Shown one piece after another: positions 45,466 to 54,794 of a DNA stretch of 62,470 nucleotides; position 1 is the stretch's first letter; each line of letters begins with the position of its first letter. The translations under genes were made by a program, and so were the position numbers. This DNA comes from Maricaulis sp. (GTDB lineage Bacteria > Pseudomonadota > Alphaproteobacteria > Caulobacterales > Maricaulaceae), in the NCBI RefSeq assembly GCF_030149425.1, contig NZ_JASBRQ010000036.1, positions 1 through 62,470 on the forward strand, in the 5' to 3' direction. The notes under the pieces were generated by a model, which saw only the letters and a list, made by a program, of their open reading frames with translations, was not told where the DNA came from and ran no database searches.

Positions 45466-46491
45466 CTAGTGCAGGGTGTCGAGCCCGCGATCGCGCGCCT
45501 GGCGCCGGACCCAGCGGTGGAACATGGTGAAGGCGCCGATGCCGATCAGCAGCATCAGGAATTTCACCCCTTCCGCCCCGCTGACATGACCGAGCCAGGC
45601 CAGCCCGGCCGCGAGCCCGGCCATCAGGGCCCAGACCAGCGCCACATCGCGATGGCTCCAGCGCAGACGCAGGAGCAACTGGTAGGCATGGGCGCGGTGG
45701 GCGTGCAGGAGATTGCATTTGGCCCGCGCTCTCGAGGCCATGGTCAAGAGCACATCGCCGAGGATCGGCATTACCAGGAGCGGGGCAAGCCAGACCGAAC
45801 CGGCCGGACCGGTGACCGCAAACCCCAGCGCCAGGCCGCCCAGTATCATGGCAATGCCAAGCGAACCGATATCGCCCGCAAACAGGCCCGCACGGCCACC
45901 CAATAGCGGCATGTTGAGCACCGCAAACCCGCCCAGAGCCGACGCCAACAGCACCGAAAGCGCACCCAAAGCGCCCTCGCCCATCACCCAGAGCGCCAGC
46001 GCCGCCGGGATCAGCGACAGGGCCATGAGACCATCCGACCCGTCCATGAAATTGACCGCATTGGTCAGGGTAAACAGCCACAAAGCCGAACCGGCCAGGC
46101 CCACAAGCAGGGGCAAGGCGATGCCCAGCTCGGTGACCGGTCCGATGGCTGCGGCGAGCCCCAGGGACAGGGCGATAAAGGCAATGAATTTAAAACCTTC
46201 ATTGAGGGTGAACAGATCATCCAGCAAGCCGATCACCCCGGCCACGGCCCCCGCCGCCAGGATCGCAATCAGCACCACCGCCTCGTTCGGCGCCAGCGGA
46301 CCGAGCCAGATCACCCCGGCAAAGACACCGGCCAGTACCGCCAGCCCGCCACCGCGCGGTGTCGGCGTCACGTGACTGGAGCGCCCGTTGGGGGCGTCAA
46401 CAATGCCCGCAAAGCGCACCAGGACCGCACCCAAAAGAGCCGCCAGGAAAGCGACAAGCGGACCGAAAGCGGGCGCAAACACCTCCATCAT
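45466..46491 (-). CDS. glycosyltransferase family 4 phosphoglycosyl transferase (WecA/TagO-like)
   Basis: A 341-aa polytopic membrane enzyme that moves a sugar phosphate from a UDP-sugar to undecaprenyl phosphate. The family motifs are visible: GVIGLLDDLF, NAVNFMDGSDGLMALS, LFAGDIGSLGIAM and HAHRAHAYQLLL. About ten hydrophobic helices. Not MraY, whose motifs and neighbours differ; more likely it starts O-antigen, capsule or another surface polymer. The start overlaps the ispE stop by four bases (ATGA), so the two are coupled. Confidence 0.9.
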   Translation of the reverse strand: MMEVFAPAFGPLVAFLAALLGAVLVRFAGIVDAPNGRSSHVTPTPRGGGLAVLAGVFAGVIWLGPLAPNEAVVLIAILAAGAVAGVIGLLDDLFTLNEGFKFIAFIALSLGLAAAIGPVTELGIALPLLVGLAGSALWLFTLTNAVNFMDGSDGLMALSLIPAALALWVMGEGALGALSVLLASALGGFAVLNMPLLGGRAGLFAGDIGSLGIAMILGGLALGFAVTGPAGSVWLAPLLVMPILGDVLLTMASRARAKCNLLHAHRAHAYQLLLRLRWSHRDVALVWALMAGLAAGLAWLGHVSGAEGVKFLMLLIGIGAFTMFHRWVRRQARDRGLDTLH

Positions 46492-47369
46492 GCGAGCTCA
46501 TCCGCATAGGTAATCTCGCCATCGAGAATGCCGGCAAGCCCGACCTCGATGGCAAACCCATCATAGCTGTCCGCCGCCCGCTCGGCCTTTTCCTCGTCCT
46601 TGAACAGCGCGAAACAGCTCGCGCCGGAGCCCGACATGCGCGCCAGTTCAGCCCCGTCCTGGCGCTTGAGCCAGTCCAGGGCGCGCTTGATCTTCGGTTC
46701 CAGCCGCATCGCCGGGCGTTCCAGGTGATTGGGTTCACGCACCAGCCAGTCGAGGATATGACCACCCAGAGCGCGCCCTGGCTTTAGCGGAGCCGGTTCT
46801 GTTTCATCATATGCAGCAAAGACTTCGCCGGTCGCGACCGGCACGCCGGGATTGATGATCACAGCGGTCAGCGAGGGGAATTTCCCGATCAGCTCGATTG
46901 CCTCGCCAATCCCGCGCATATGCAATGGACGCGAATAGACACACGCAGGGACATCCGCGCCCAGCTCGATCGCCAGCTCGGCCAGCTTGTCGAGCTCCCA
47001 GTCGATCTCCCAGAGCTGGTTCAACGCCCGCAGGGTCGCGGCCGCATCCGCGGAGCCCCCGCCAAGCCCCGCAGCCACGGGGATCTCCTTTTGCAGATGG
47101 ATCAGCGCGCCCTTGTCGATCCCGGCACGGTCCTGCAGCAGACGGGCTGCCCGCAGGACGAGATTATTCTCTTCTTCCTGCAAATCGCGGCTGGCCTCGC
47201 CGCCCATGGTCATCAGCAAGGCAACCTCGTCACGCACGGTGATCATGTCGCCCCAATCGGCGAAGGTCACGAGGCTGTCGAGCGGATGATACCCGTCCTC
47301 ACGCGGCGGACCGACGCGGAGACTCAGATTGATCTTTGCGGGGGCGAACTCGCTGATTGTACCCGACAT
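46488..47369 (-). CDS. ispE: 4-diphosphocytidyl-2-C-methyl-D-erythritol kinase
   Basis: A 293-aa GHMP-family kinase of the MEP isoprenoid pathway. EFAPAKINLSLRV is at the N-terminus and the ATP loop is PVAAGLGGGSADAAATLRAL; MSGSGASCFALF fits the third GHMP motif. Normal length. It lies between the TPR lipoprotein gene (20 bases upstream) and the GT4 gene (overlap), so the three form one operon. It supplies precursors to the prenyl synthase encoded opposite. Confidence 0.95.
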   Translation of the reverse strand: MSGTISEFAPAKINLSLRVGPPREDGYHPLDSLVTFADWGDMITVRDEVALLMTMGGEASRDLQEEENNLVLRAARLLQDRAGIDKGALIHLQKEIPVAAGLGGGSADAAATLRALNQLWEIDWELDKLAELAIELGADVPACVYSRPLHMRGIGEAIELIGKFPSLTAVIINPGVPVATGEVFAAYDETEPAPLKPGRALGGHILDWLVREPNHLERPAMRLEPKIKRALDWLKRQDGAELARMSGSGASCFALFKDEEKAERAADSYDGFAIEVGLAGILDGEITYADELA

Positions 47370-47389
47370 AATGACGCTTTTTCTGTTGC

Positions 47390-49096
47390 TTACGGAGTGG
47401 CGGGCTGTTGAGCACTTTCCACATACTCAACGCTTTCAGGCTCCGGCAGACCATGTTCGAGCCGCTCAAGCAAGGCTTCGCGCTCATCCTCGTCAGCATC
47501 AAGATCAAGGGCACGCTGCCACTGGAAGCGTGCCTCCAGCCGGCGCCCGACCTGCCAATAGGCATCTCCGAGATGGAAATTGGCCGTTGCACTGCCCGGT
47601 GACAGGGCGGCTGCACGCTCCAGGGTCAGGACGGCAGCCTCGTAATTGCCGAGGCGATAATGTGCCCAGCCGAGACTGTCGATGATATGACCGCGCTCCG
47701 GCTCGAGCTCGGCGGCGCGCGCCACCATGGCGAAGGCCTCATCCAGGCGCTCGCCGCGATCAATCCAGAGATAACCTAGATCATTGAGCACCTGGGCCTG
47801 GTCCGGTCCGGTCGCCAGCGCCTGCAGGTATTCCTGCTCTGCCGCCACATCATCGCCCTGCAGGAACAGGCAGGAGGCCCGGAAATAATGATAGCGCCAA
47901 TCGATCGGCAGGCCGCTTTCAGCCTTGCTGGCGATCACGTCGGCATACAATCCTGCAGCTTCACCGCACCCGCCATTGACGCGCAGCAGATCGGCCAGGA
48001 TCAGCCGGGCTTCATTATCGCCGGTCTCTTGCAGCAGCTCCCGCGCCATCGCCGTGGCCGCCTCCATGCGGTTGAGGCGGGCGGTCAGCCAGATCAGATC
48101 GACCTGGGCCGCGATGTAATGCGGACCTTCCGGAACAGATTCGTATTCAACCAGGGCCGCTTCGGGCAGGTTGATCCGCTGCAGCACTTCACCGAGCAAG
48201 AGCCGGTTGGCCTGCAGGTCCGGGTCGAGCCGCTGGATCATGCGCAGATAGAGCGCAATGATGTCCATATCCGCTTGTGCTGCGAGACTGGCCGCGGGGC
48301 CAAACGCGGCCAGCGCCGCGGCCTGCGCTTCGGTCGGACGGCGCGGCGGGCGGCCACCGGCATCCACGCGGGCCAGCGCATCCAGTACGATCGGGTCAGT
48401 CGGTATGGTGGCGAGATATTCCCGGTACAGGGCGCGGGCGTTATCGGCCTCCCCCTGACGCTCGAGGAAGCCGCCATAGATGAGCGTGGTCATGCGCGGG
48501 AAGGCGGAACCGAAAACCGCCGCGCGATACCCCTGATCAGCGGCTTCGAGATCTCCGGCCGCTTCTTCGAGCATGGCCCGGTGAAAAGCGATAAAGGGCA
48601 GGAGCTCACCATGCGCGGACATGCGCCGCGCCTGGGTCAGCGCGATCTCGCTGCGGTCATCGCCGACCAATGCCCAATGCAGGAAAATTTCGGCGATAAA
48701 GGCGTTGAAGGGCCCGTAGGGCGGCGCCGCGTCCAGCACATCGACGGCTTCGGAATAGCGGCGCCCGGCCATCAAGTCGGTGGACAGATACAAGCTGGCG
48801 AGACGGCTCGGATCACCCATTTCAACCGAGTCACGGGCAAAGCGGGCGGCATCATCCATCCGGCCAGCCAAGAGCGAGGTGATATAGGTGTGGTCGGCCA
48901 GGGTAACATCGCCCGGCGACTGCTCGGCAGCGGCCGCATAGTATGAGGCCGCACCGTCCGCATCGCGATGTTCACGGGCATAGCGCGCCGCAAGGAAGGC
49001 GCCATAAACGGAGGGCTCATCCTCCGGCACGCTGACACAGGCGCTCAGCAAGCTGCTGGCGAGAACAATAAAAGACAGGCCGACAACGCGTTTCAT
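47390..49096 (-). CDS. TPR-repeat lipoprotein
   Basis: A 568-aa protein with a lipoprotein signal (MKRVVGLSFIVLASSLLSAC, lipobox LLSAC), then many tetratricopeptide repeats; the last ones are plain, for example WIDRGERLDEAFAMVARAAE, LGWAHYRLGNYEAAVLTLER and GDAYWQVGRRLEARFQWQRA. It should be a periplasmic or outer-membrane scaffold. ATG 49096 places the signal at the N-terminus; the longer frame upstream runs into the ETF-QO gene. Downstream, ispE and the GT4 gene follow closely. Confidence 0.87.
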   Translation of the reverse strand: MKRVVGLSFIVLASSLLSACVSVPEDEPSVYGAFLAARYAREHRDADGAASYYAAAAEQSPGDVTLADHTYITSLLAGRMDDAARFARDSVEMGDPSRLASLYLSTDLMAGRRYSEAVDVLDAAPPYGPFNAFIAEIFLHWALVGDDRSEIALTQARRMSAHGELLPFIAFHRAMLEEAAGDLEAADQGYRAAVFGSAFPRMTTLIYGGFLERQGEADNARALYREYLATIPTDPIVLDALARVDAGGRPPRRPTEAQAAALAAFGPAASLAAQADMDIIALYLRMIQRLDPDLQANRLLLGEVLQRINLPEAALVEYESVPEGPHYIAAQVDLIWLTARLNRMEAATAMARELLQETGDNEARLILADLLRVNGGCGEAAGLYADVIASKAESGLPIDWRYHYFRASCLFLQGDDVAAEQEYLQALATGPDQAQVLNDLGYLWIDRGERLDEAFAMVARAAELEPERGHIIDSLGWAHYRLGNYEAAVLTLERAAALSPGSATANFHLGDAYWQVGRRLEARFQWQRALDLDADEDEREALLERLEHGLPEPESVEYVESAQQPATP

Positions 49097-49185
49097 GAAT
49101 TCATGCTCGCGCGAGCGCGCCGCTGAAGCAAGCGCCAAGCACCGCATGGGCTTGCAAATTCGCCAAGCCCAGCGGCGTGCTTTGA

Positions 49186-50859
49186 TTACATATTGGCGTA
49201 AATCGGTCCGCCGCCGCCTTCCGGCGTCGTCCAGTTGATGTTCTGGTTCGGATCCTTGATGTCGCAAGTCTTACAGTGAACGCAGTTCTGTGCGTTGATC
49301 TGAAAGCGCTTTTCGCCACTCGTTTCGTCGTCGATCCATTCATAGACACCGGCCGGGCAATAGCGGGTCGAAGGACCTGCAAACTCGCCCAGCTCTGACA
49401 TCTTCTGCAGCTCTTCATCAGAGAGTTTGAGGTGAATGGGCTGGTCTTCCTCGTGATTGGTGTTGGAAATGAACACCGAGGAGAGACGATCGAAGGTCAA
49501 AACACCGTCCGGCTTGGGATAGTCGATCGGCTTGTGCTTGGAGGCGGGCTCCAGGCTTTCCGCATCGGTTTTGCCATGCCCGAGCGTGCCGAAGGGCGAC
49601 CAACCGCCAAAGATCGTGTTGCACCACATGTCGAGGCCGCCCAGGGCCACACCGATCAAGGTGCCGAATTTGGACCAGAGCGGCTTCACATTGCGCACGC
49701 GCTTGAGATCCTTGGCCACCCAGGAGCTTTCATAAGCCGCCTGGTACTCGGCCAGCACATCGCCTTCACGGCCGGCGCCGAGCGCCTCGAACACGCTTTC
49801 CGCGGCCAGCATGCCGGTTTTCATGGCGTTGTGGCTGCCCTTGATGCGCGGCACGTTGACGAAGCCAGCGGAACAGCCGATCAGCGCGCCACCCGGGAAG
49901 GCCAGTTCCGGAACGGACTGGTATCCGCCCTCGGTGATGGCACGGGCACCGTAGGAAATGCGCTCAGCGCCCTCGAAGGTCTCAGCGAAGGCCGGATGCG
50001 TCTTCAGCCGCTGGAATTCCTCGAACGGCGTCAAATACGGATTCTTGTAATTGAGGTGAACGACGAAACCGATCGAGACCAGGTTGTCGCCATAGTGGTA
50101 CATGAAGGAGCCGCCGCCGGTGGAACCATCAAGCGGCCAGCCCATGGTGTGCTTGACCAGGCCCGGCTTGTGGTTTTCCGGCTTCACACGCCACAGCTCT
50201 TTCAGGCCGATGCCGAATTTTTGCGGCTCCTTGCCTTCGGACAGGTTGAAGCGGTCGATCAGCGTCTTGGCCAGCGATCCGCGCACGCCTTCCGCGATCA
50301 GCGTGTACTTGCCGCGCAGTTCCATGCCGGGCTGGTAGCCATCTTTCTGGCCGCCATCGCGAGCAACACCGAAATCGCCGGTGACCACACCCTTGATGAC
50401 ACCGTCTTCCTCAACGACATCGGCGGCCGGGAAACCGGGATAGATTTCCACGCCCATGGCCTCAGCCTGCTCGCCGAGCCAGCGCGCGACATTGCCGAGC
50501 GAGGTGATGTAGCAGCCATGATTGCTCATCAGCGGCGGGAACATCAGCGTCGGCAGCGAGATCGAACCAGCCGGCCCGAGCACTTCGAAAATATCGGTCT
50601 TCACCGGGTCGGTGAGCGGAGCACCCTGCTCCTGCCAGTCGGGAATCAGCTCGTTGAGCGCCTTGGGATCGACAACCGCGCCGGACAGAATATGCGCGCC
50701 GACCTCGGCACCTTTCTCCAGCAGGGCAATGGAAATCTCCTGCCCCGCTTCAGCAGCGAGCTGTTTCAGGCGGATCGCAGCGGACAGGCCAGCCGGGCCT
50801 CCACCAACGATAACAACGTCATACTCCATGGACTCGCGTTCGATTGCGGCGTCGGTCAT
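49186..50859 (-). CDS. electron transfer flavoprotein-ubiquinone oxidoreductase
   Basis: A 557-aa inner-membrane-bound flavo-iron-sulfur enzyme that passes electrons from ETF (fatty acid and amino acid oxidation) to ubiquinone. The FAD-binding VVIVGGGPAGLSAAIRLKQL is near residue 16. The C-terminal [4Fe-4S] ligands are RYCPAGVYEW and NAQNCVHCKTCDIKDPNQ. Length is normal. The ATG at 50859 precedes the family block by about 13 residues. No etfAB adjacent. Confidence 0.95.
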   Translation of the reverse strand: MTDAAIERESMEYDVVIVGGGPAGLSAAIRLKQLAAEAGQEISIALLEKGAEVGAHILSGAVVDPKALNELIPDWQEQGAPLTDPVKTDIFEVLGPAGSISLPTLMFPPLMSNHGCYITSLGNVARWLGEQAEAMGVEIYPGFPAADVVEEDGVIKGVVTGDFGVARDGGQKDGYQPGMELRGKYTLIAEGVRGSLAKTLIDRFNLSEGKEPQKFGIGLKELWRVKPENHKPGLVKHTMGWPLDGSTGGGSFMYHYGDNLVSIGFVVHLNYKNPYLTPFEEFQRLKTHPAFAETFEGAERISYGARAITEGGYQSVPELAFPGGALIGCSAGFVNVPRIKGSHNAMKTGMLAAESVFEALGAGREGDVLAEYQAAYESSWVAKDLKRVRNVKPLWSKFGTLIGVALGGLDMWCNTIFGGWSPFGTLGHGKTDAESLEPASKHKPIDYPKPDGVLTFDRLSSVFISNTNHEEDQPIHLKLSDEELQKMSELGEFAGPSTRYCPAGVYEWIDDETSGEKRFQINAQNCVHCKTCDIKDPNQNINWTTPEGGGGPIYANM

Positions 50860-50994
50860 TGGCCAGACATCCCTCTTTGTCGTCAGTTGGAAGCACAGAG
50901 CGTGCTTGCCGGAATCCGGTCATAGCTTAGGATCACGCCTTCATCTAGCGCGACCGGTGCTACGGATCAAAGATTTTACGTTGACGTTCACGTA

Positions 50995-51828
50995 ATGCAA
51001 GAAACCTCGCTCACCCGGCAGGACGAAAAAGCACTCAAGGCCCTCATAGACTGGTGGGCCGAGGCGGGGCTGGAGCTCGACGCCCCGATTGTGCGCGCCA
51101 AACCCGGCCGTGCCCCTGCGCCGGCCGCTAAGCCGCGCGCCATTGCCAAACCGCCCCGCGCGGCAACAGCCGCCGCAGCCCGGGCTGCCGGCTTTGGCGA
51201 TACACGAAAGGCCGGGCCGGGGGCCCTGGAAGCGGCCGCCAAGGCGGATACGCTTGAAGCGCTGGAAAAAGTCATCGGGGAATTCGAGGGCTGCGCCCTC
51301 AAACGCACAGCCCGTAATACCGTCTTTGCACGAGGCAATGCGGGCGCCCGCATCATGATCGTGGGCGAAGCGCCGGGCCGGGATGAGGACGAGCAGGGCA
51401 AACCCTTTGTCGGCCGCTCCGGACAATTGCTCGACCGCATGTTCGCCGCCATCGGCCTTGGCGAGGACGACCTCTACATTTCCAATATCGTCAATTGGCG
51501 CCCGCCGGGAAACCGCAATCCGACGCAGGAAGAGATTGCGATCTGCCTGCCGCTGATCGAACGGCATATCGCGCTCAAGGCGCCTGATTTTCTCGTCGTC
51601 GCCGGCGGCGTTTCGGCGCAATCCCTGTTGCGCAGCGAGACCGGTATTACCCGCCTGCGCGGACAGTGGTCGGACTACAAGCTGCGCGATGCGAGCGGAG
51701 CGGAAACCGGTCAGACGATCCCCTGCCTGCCGGTCTTCCACCCGTCCTTCCTCCTGCGCCAGCCGGCCTCCAAGCGCCAGGCCTGGAGCGATATGCTGGC
51801 GCTGGAGGCTCGGCTGAACGGGCGCTAG
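50995..51828 (+). CDS. uracil-DNA glycosylase, family 4-like
   Basis: A 277-aa base-excision repair enzyme of the UDG family-4/SPO1-polymerase-related group. After an Ala/Pro-rich N-terminal arm of about 75 residues come motif A (VGEAPGRDEDEQGKPFVGRS), ISNIVNWRPPGNRNPTQEE and the C-terminal VFHPSFLLRQP. Only three Cys are visible in the core (GCALKRT, AICLPLI, IPCLPVF), one fewer than the four iron-sulfur ligands of archaeal family-4 enzymes, so cluster binding is uncertain. Stop shared with the S41 gene in CTAG. Confidence 0.87.
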   Translation: MQETSLTRQDEKALKALIDWWAEAGLELDAPIVRAKPGRAPAPAAKPRAIAKPPRAATAAAARAAGFGDTRKAGPGALEAAAKADTLEALEKVIGEFEGCALKRTARNTVFARGNAGARIMIVGEAPGRDEDEQGKPFVGRSGQLLDRMFAAIGLGEDDLYISNIVNWRPPGNRNPTQEEIAICLPLIERHIALKAPDFLVVAGGVSAQSLLRSETGITRLRGQWSDYKLRDASGAETGQTIPCLPVFHPSFLLRQPASKRQAWSDMLALEARLNGR

Positions 51829-52775
51829 CCGTCCGAGTTGAGATAGGCGAGTGCAGCATCCAGTGCGCCCTCGCCGGAGGCTTCAATGTCAGCCACGACA
51901 CCGGTCGCTTCCCAGCCTTCGCCGGTGCGCGGGTCAAAAGTCCGGCCACGCGGCACGAAGATCGCGAATTGGTCGCTGACGCGCTCGACATTTCCGAAAT
52001 GCCCGCCGCCGCCGGTGGTTTCACCGGCCGTCATGGCGCGACCGGCCACCTGCATCCCGAAGGCGAAAGACTCAGCGGCAGAAAAACTGTAGCGGTCGGT
52101 CAGGATGATGAGCGGCCGGTCGACAAACCTCGATCCGGGCACATTGTCATGGGTCCAGCGTTCCCGCTGCGGCGCCCCGCGCATTTCCGTCGAGGTCAGA
52201 TGCGTCGGCTCGGCAAAGAAGTAGGACGAGAAGTGCAACAGGGTTTGCGGGTCGCCACCGCAATTGCCACGCACATCGAGGATCATGGCCGGTGCATCGG
52301 CCAGTGCTTCCATCGCCGTATCAAAGTCGGCGCGGTAGGCGTCATCGCCGAAAATCCGCGGCAACTGGATATAACCGGTGCCATCGTCAAGCGAGCGCCA
52401 CTCCATCGGGGCGGTCCGGCACCATTGGCTCCGCGCTGCGGCAGCATCGCGCTCTGCGGACGGCCGGGCCGGCGCCGCGGCCTCACCTTCCGGACGATAG
52501 ATCAGGCGCAGATGAGCATCATTGGTCAGCTCATAAAGATCTGCGGTCACCGCCTCGGCGAACGGGCGCGGCTCGGAGATATCGGCATATCGCTCGCCCT
52601 CAGACATCAGGAAGTCCGAAAGCTGCTCCGCCTTGTCCTCATAGATATAGCCGTCTGCCAACAGACTTGCCGCATTGCTCAAGGCCTCCTGCTGCCAGTC
52701 CGGCTGGTCCTCGAGAGCCGTCGCGCCGGTGCTAAGCACCAGGGCCAAGCTGGCCCCCATCATCCAATTACCCAT
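51825..52775 (-). CDS. S41-family (C-terminal processing) peptidase
   Basis: A 316-aa exported serine protease-like protein; a signal peptide at the N-terminus (MMGASLALVLSTGATALEDQ). The S41 core is seen: GTGYIQLPRIFGDD, MILDVRGNCGGDPQTLLHF, and the nucleophile Ser in LTDRYSFSAAESFAFGMQVA. The catalytic Lys must be read by alignment. No PDZ domain is obvious, so it is of the short tricorn/IRBP-like type. Its start region overlaps the MarR gene by eight bases, so the two are coupled. Confidence 0.85.
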   Translation of the reverse strand: MGNWMMGASLALVLSTGATALEDQPDWQQEALSNAASLLADGYIYEDKAEQLSDFLMSEGERYADISEPRPFAEAVTADLYELTNDAHLRLIYRPEGEAAAPARPSAERDAAAARSQWCRTAPMEWRSLDDGTGYIQLPRIFGDDAYRADFDTAMEALADAPAMILDVRGNCGGDPQTLLHFSSYFFAEPTHLTSTEMRGAPQRERWTHDNVPGSRFVDRPLIILTDRYSFSAAESFAFGMQVAGRAMTAGETTGGGGHFGNVERVSDQFAIFVPRGRTFDPRTGEGWEATGVVADIEASGEGALDAALAYLNSDG

Positions 52776-53286
52776 TACTGTATTCCTTTTCTGCTTGGAG
52801 CTCGGCGAGGCGTTGCCCCACCGGCTTGTTCTTCAATGCTTGCTGAACCGCGCGGCTGACTTGCAGCAGGTCGACACCGACCTCGTCACACAGAGCGCGG
52901 TAAACCTGCTCGGTCTCCTTGTGCAGCGCCTCGATCCGGCGCGCCTCGGCCCGCCCGGCTTCGGTCAGGGCCAACAGCCGCACGCGGCGGTCATTGGGGC
53001 TGATCTGTGCCTCGACCAGACCGCGCTCGGTCAGTGTCCGGGTGAAATTGATGATCAGGGGATGAGAAAGCCGCAGCCGGTTGGCGATCTCCACCACTCC
53101 GAGCGGACCATGCTCGGCCAGAAGGCGCATTGTGGATCCGGCCCGGCCGGGCGCCCGCGGAGCCTCATCTGTCCGGCTCGGCGAGGGTTCTGCCTCTGCC
53201 TCATTGGCCTTGAAGCAATCCAGCATGCGCCGGACATGATGCGGCAGAACCGCCATTCCCAACTCGTCTACAAAGTCGTCAGCCAT
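52768..53286 (-). CDS. MarR-family transcriptional regulator
   Basis: A 172-aa winged-helix regulator: HGPLGVVEIANRLRLSHPLI, then INFTRTLTERGLVEAQISPN, DRRVRLLALTEAGRAEARRI. The start at ATG 53286 has GAGG about eight bases upstream; a GTG four codons earlier is possible. A tandem repeat of a 12-bp near-palindrome lies 17-40 bases upstream, so it probably represses its own operon with the S41 peptidase gene. Confidence 0.9.
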   Translation of the reverse strand: MADDFVDELGMAVLPHHVRRMLDCFKANEAEAEPSPSRTDEAPRAPGRAGSTMRLLAEHGPLGVVEIANRLRLSHPLIINFTRTLTERGLVEAQISPNDRRVRLLALTEAGRAEARRIEALHKETEQVYRALCDEVGVDLLQVSRAVQQALKNKPVGQRLAELQAEKEYSNG

Positions 53287-53302
53287 CCCGCGCCTCACTT
53301 GC

Positions 53303-53326
53303 GTAACTAATTACGTAACTAATTAC
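53303..53326. promoter_or_regulatory. tandem 12-bp operator of the MarR operon
   Basis: GTAACTAATTAC occurs twice back to back (53303-53314, 53315-53326). Each unit is a near-palindrome with arms GTAA/TTAC. It stands just upstream of the MarR start, where an autorepressor would cover the promoter. The remaining intergenic DNA up to 53511 has no gene. Confidence 0.7.
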
Positions 53327-53511
53327 GAAATATCGCCAAGCCAACTTAAATCGCGGCAATATTGGGCGGCGGCGCCGCAGATCGGGCGATACAAGCCGTG
53401 ATCTCCGGGCGCATCATCAAAGCCATTGATTCCTCTGCAGGACTCAAAAAACCCGGCTGATCTGCGCAAAATGTTCTTGCTTTGTTCCCCGCCGTAAGCC
53501 ACCTTGGGCTC

Positions 53512-54672
53512 ATGACCGAGCGCCCGGGAGGCTACGCCCTTAACGCCACCGAAATGACCCAGGATGCACGCCCCATCGCCCCGGGAACCCGCATCAAGGG
53601 TCGTGGCGCTCGGTCAAACCAATCCGGCCGCTTCGAAGCTTATCAGCGCGAGGCGTTCGATGATGGCTGGGGTGCGGTTGCCAAGACCGGCTCCGAAGGC
53701 GATCTGCCGCTGCCGGACAGGCTGGCGACCGTTGTGCTGAAGGATGCCTCGCGCTCCATCGTCTCGACCAATGCCTCGCCGGATATCGCCTTTGACCAGT
53801 CTATCAACCCGTATCGGGGATGCGAGCATGGCTGTGTCTACTGCTATGCCCGGCCAAGCCACGCCTATTGGGGCTATTCCCCGGGGCTGGACTTCGAGAG
53901 CATGATCTTCTCCAAGCCCGACGGGGCGAAGCTGCTGGAGGATTTCTTCAACCGGCCGCGCTATGAGCCCAAACCCATTGTCATCGGCGCCAATACGGAC
54001 GCCTGGCAGCCGGTCGAAAAACGCCTGCAACTGACGCGCAGAATTCTCGAAGTCTTCGCCCGTTACAAACACCCGGTCAGCTTCATCACCAAATCCGCCC
54101 TGGTGCTGCGCGATCTCGATATTCTCGCCCCGATGGCCGAAGCCGGTCTGGCCAAGGGGGCCATCTCGCTGACCACGCTGGACAATCGGCTGGCGCGCGC
54201 CATGGAGCCGCGGGCCGCGGCGCCACATCGCCGGCTCAAGACGATTGAAGGGCTTCATGCGGCCGGCTTGCCGGTCACGGTGATGATGGCGCCGGTTATC
54301 CCGGCCCTCAATGATCACGAGATCGAACCCCTGCTCGACGCCGCCGCAGGCGCCGGTGCAAGCGGGGCCGGATATGTGCTCTTGCGCCTGCCGCTCGAGA
54401 TCAAGGACCTGTTCCGCGAATGGCTGGCTGAAAAATATCCTGGCAAAGCGGCTCATATCATGTCGCTGCTGCGGGAAATGCGCGGCGGGCGCGACTATGA
54501 TCCCAGCTGGGGCCAGCGCGGCCGCGGCCAGGGCCCCTATGCCGAGCTGATCGGCAAGCGGTTTCGCACCGCCATGCGCCGTCATGGCTATGCCAGCGAG
54601 CGCCGGCCGCTCGACTTCAGCCAGTTCCAGCGCCCGCACGGCAGCGCCGACCAACCCGCCCTGTTCGACTGA
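53512..54672 (+). CDS. PA0069-family radical SAM protein
   Basis: A 386-aa radical SAM protein related to spore photoproduct lyase. The cluster motif is CEHGCVYCYA (Cx3Cx2C) after FDQSINPYRG, and FITKSALVLRDLDIL follows in the barrel. Members are widespread and often near DNA-repair genes, but no reaction is proved. Start uncertain: ATG 53512 is used; ATG 53554 (MTQDARPIAPGTRIKGRG) is equally possible. Confidence 0.87.
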   Translation: MTERPGGYALNATEMTQDARPIAPGTRIKGRGARSNQSGRFEAYQREAFDDGWGAVAKTGSEGDLPLPDRLATVVLKDASRSIVSTNASPDIAFDQSINPYRGCEHGCVYCYARPSHAYWGYSPGLDFESMIFSKPDGAKLLEDFFNRPRYEPKPIVIGANTDAWQPVEKRLQLTRRILEVFARYKHPVSFITKSALVLRDLDILAPMAEAGLAKGAISLTTLDNRLARAMEPRAAAPHRRLKTIEGLHAAGLPVTVMMAPVIPALNDHEIEPLLDAAAGAGASGAGYVLLRLPLEIKDLFREWLAEKYPGKAAHIMSLLREMRGGRDYDPSWGQRGRGQGPYAELIGKRFRTAMRRHGYASERRPLDFSQFQRPHGSADQPALFD

Positions 54673-54794
54673 CCGCCTCGGCCCTGCACCCGGTCAAGCA
54701 GGCAAGTCGCACGCCGATCGTTCGCCCGCGACGCGACAGAGCTTGCCGCCCGGATGCGGCCATGGCTTTATCCTCCCCGGGTAGGGGGTTTGTC

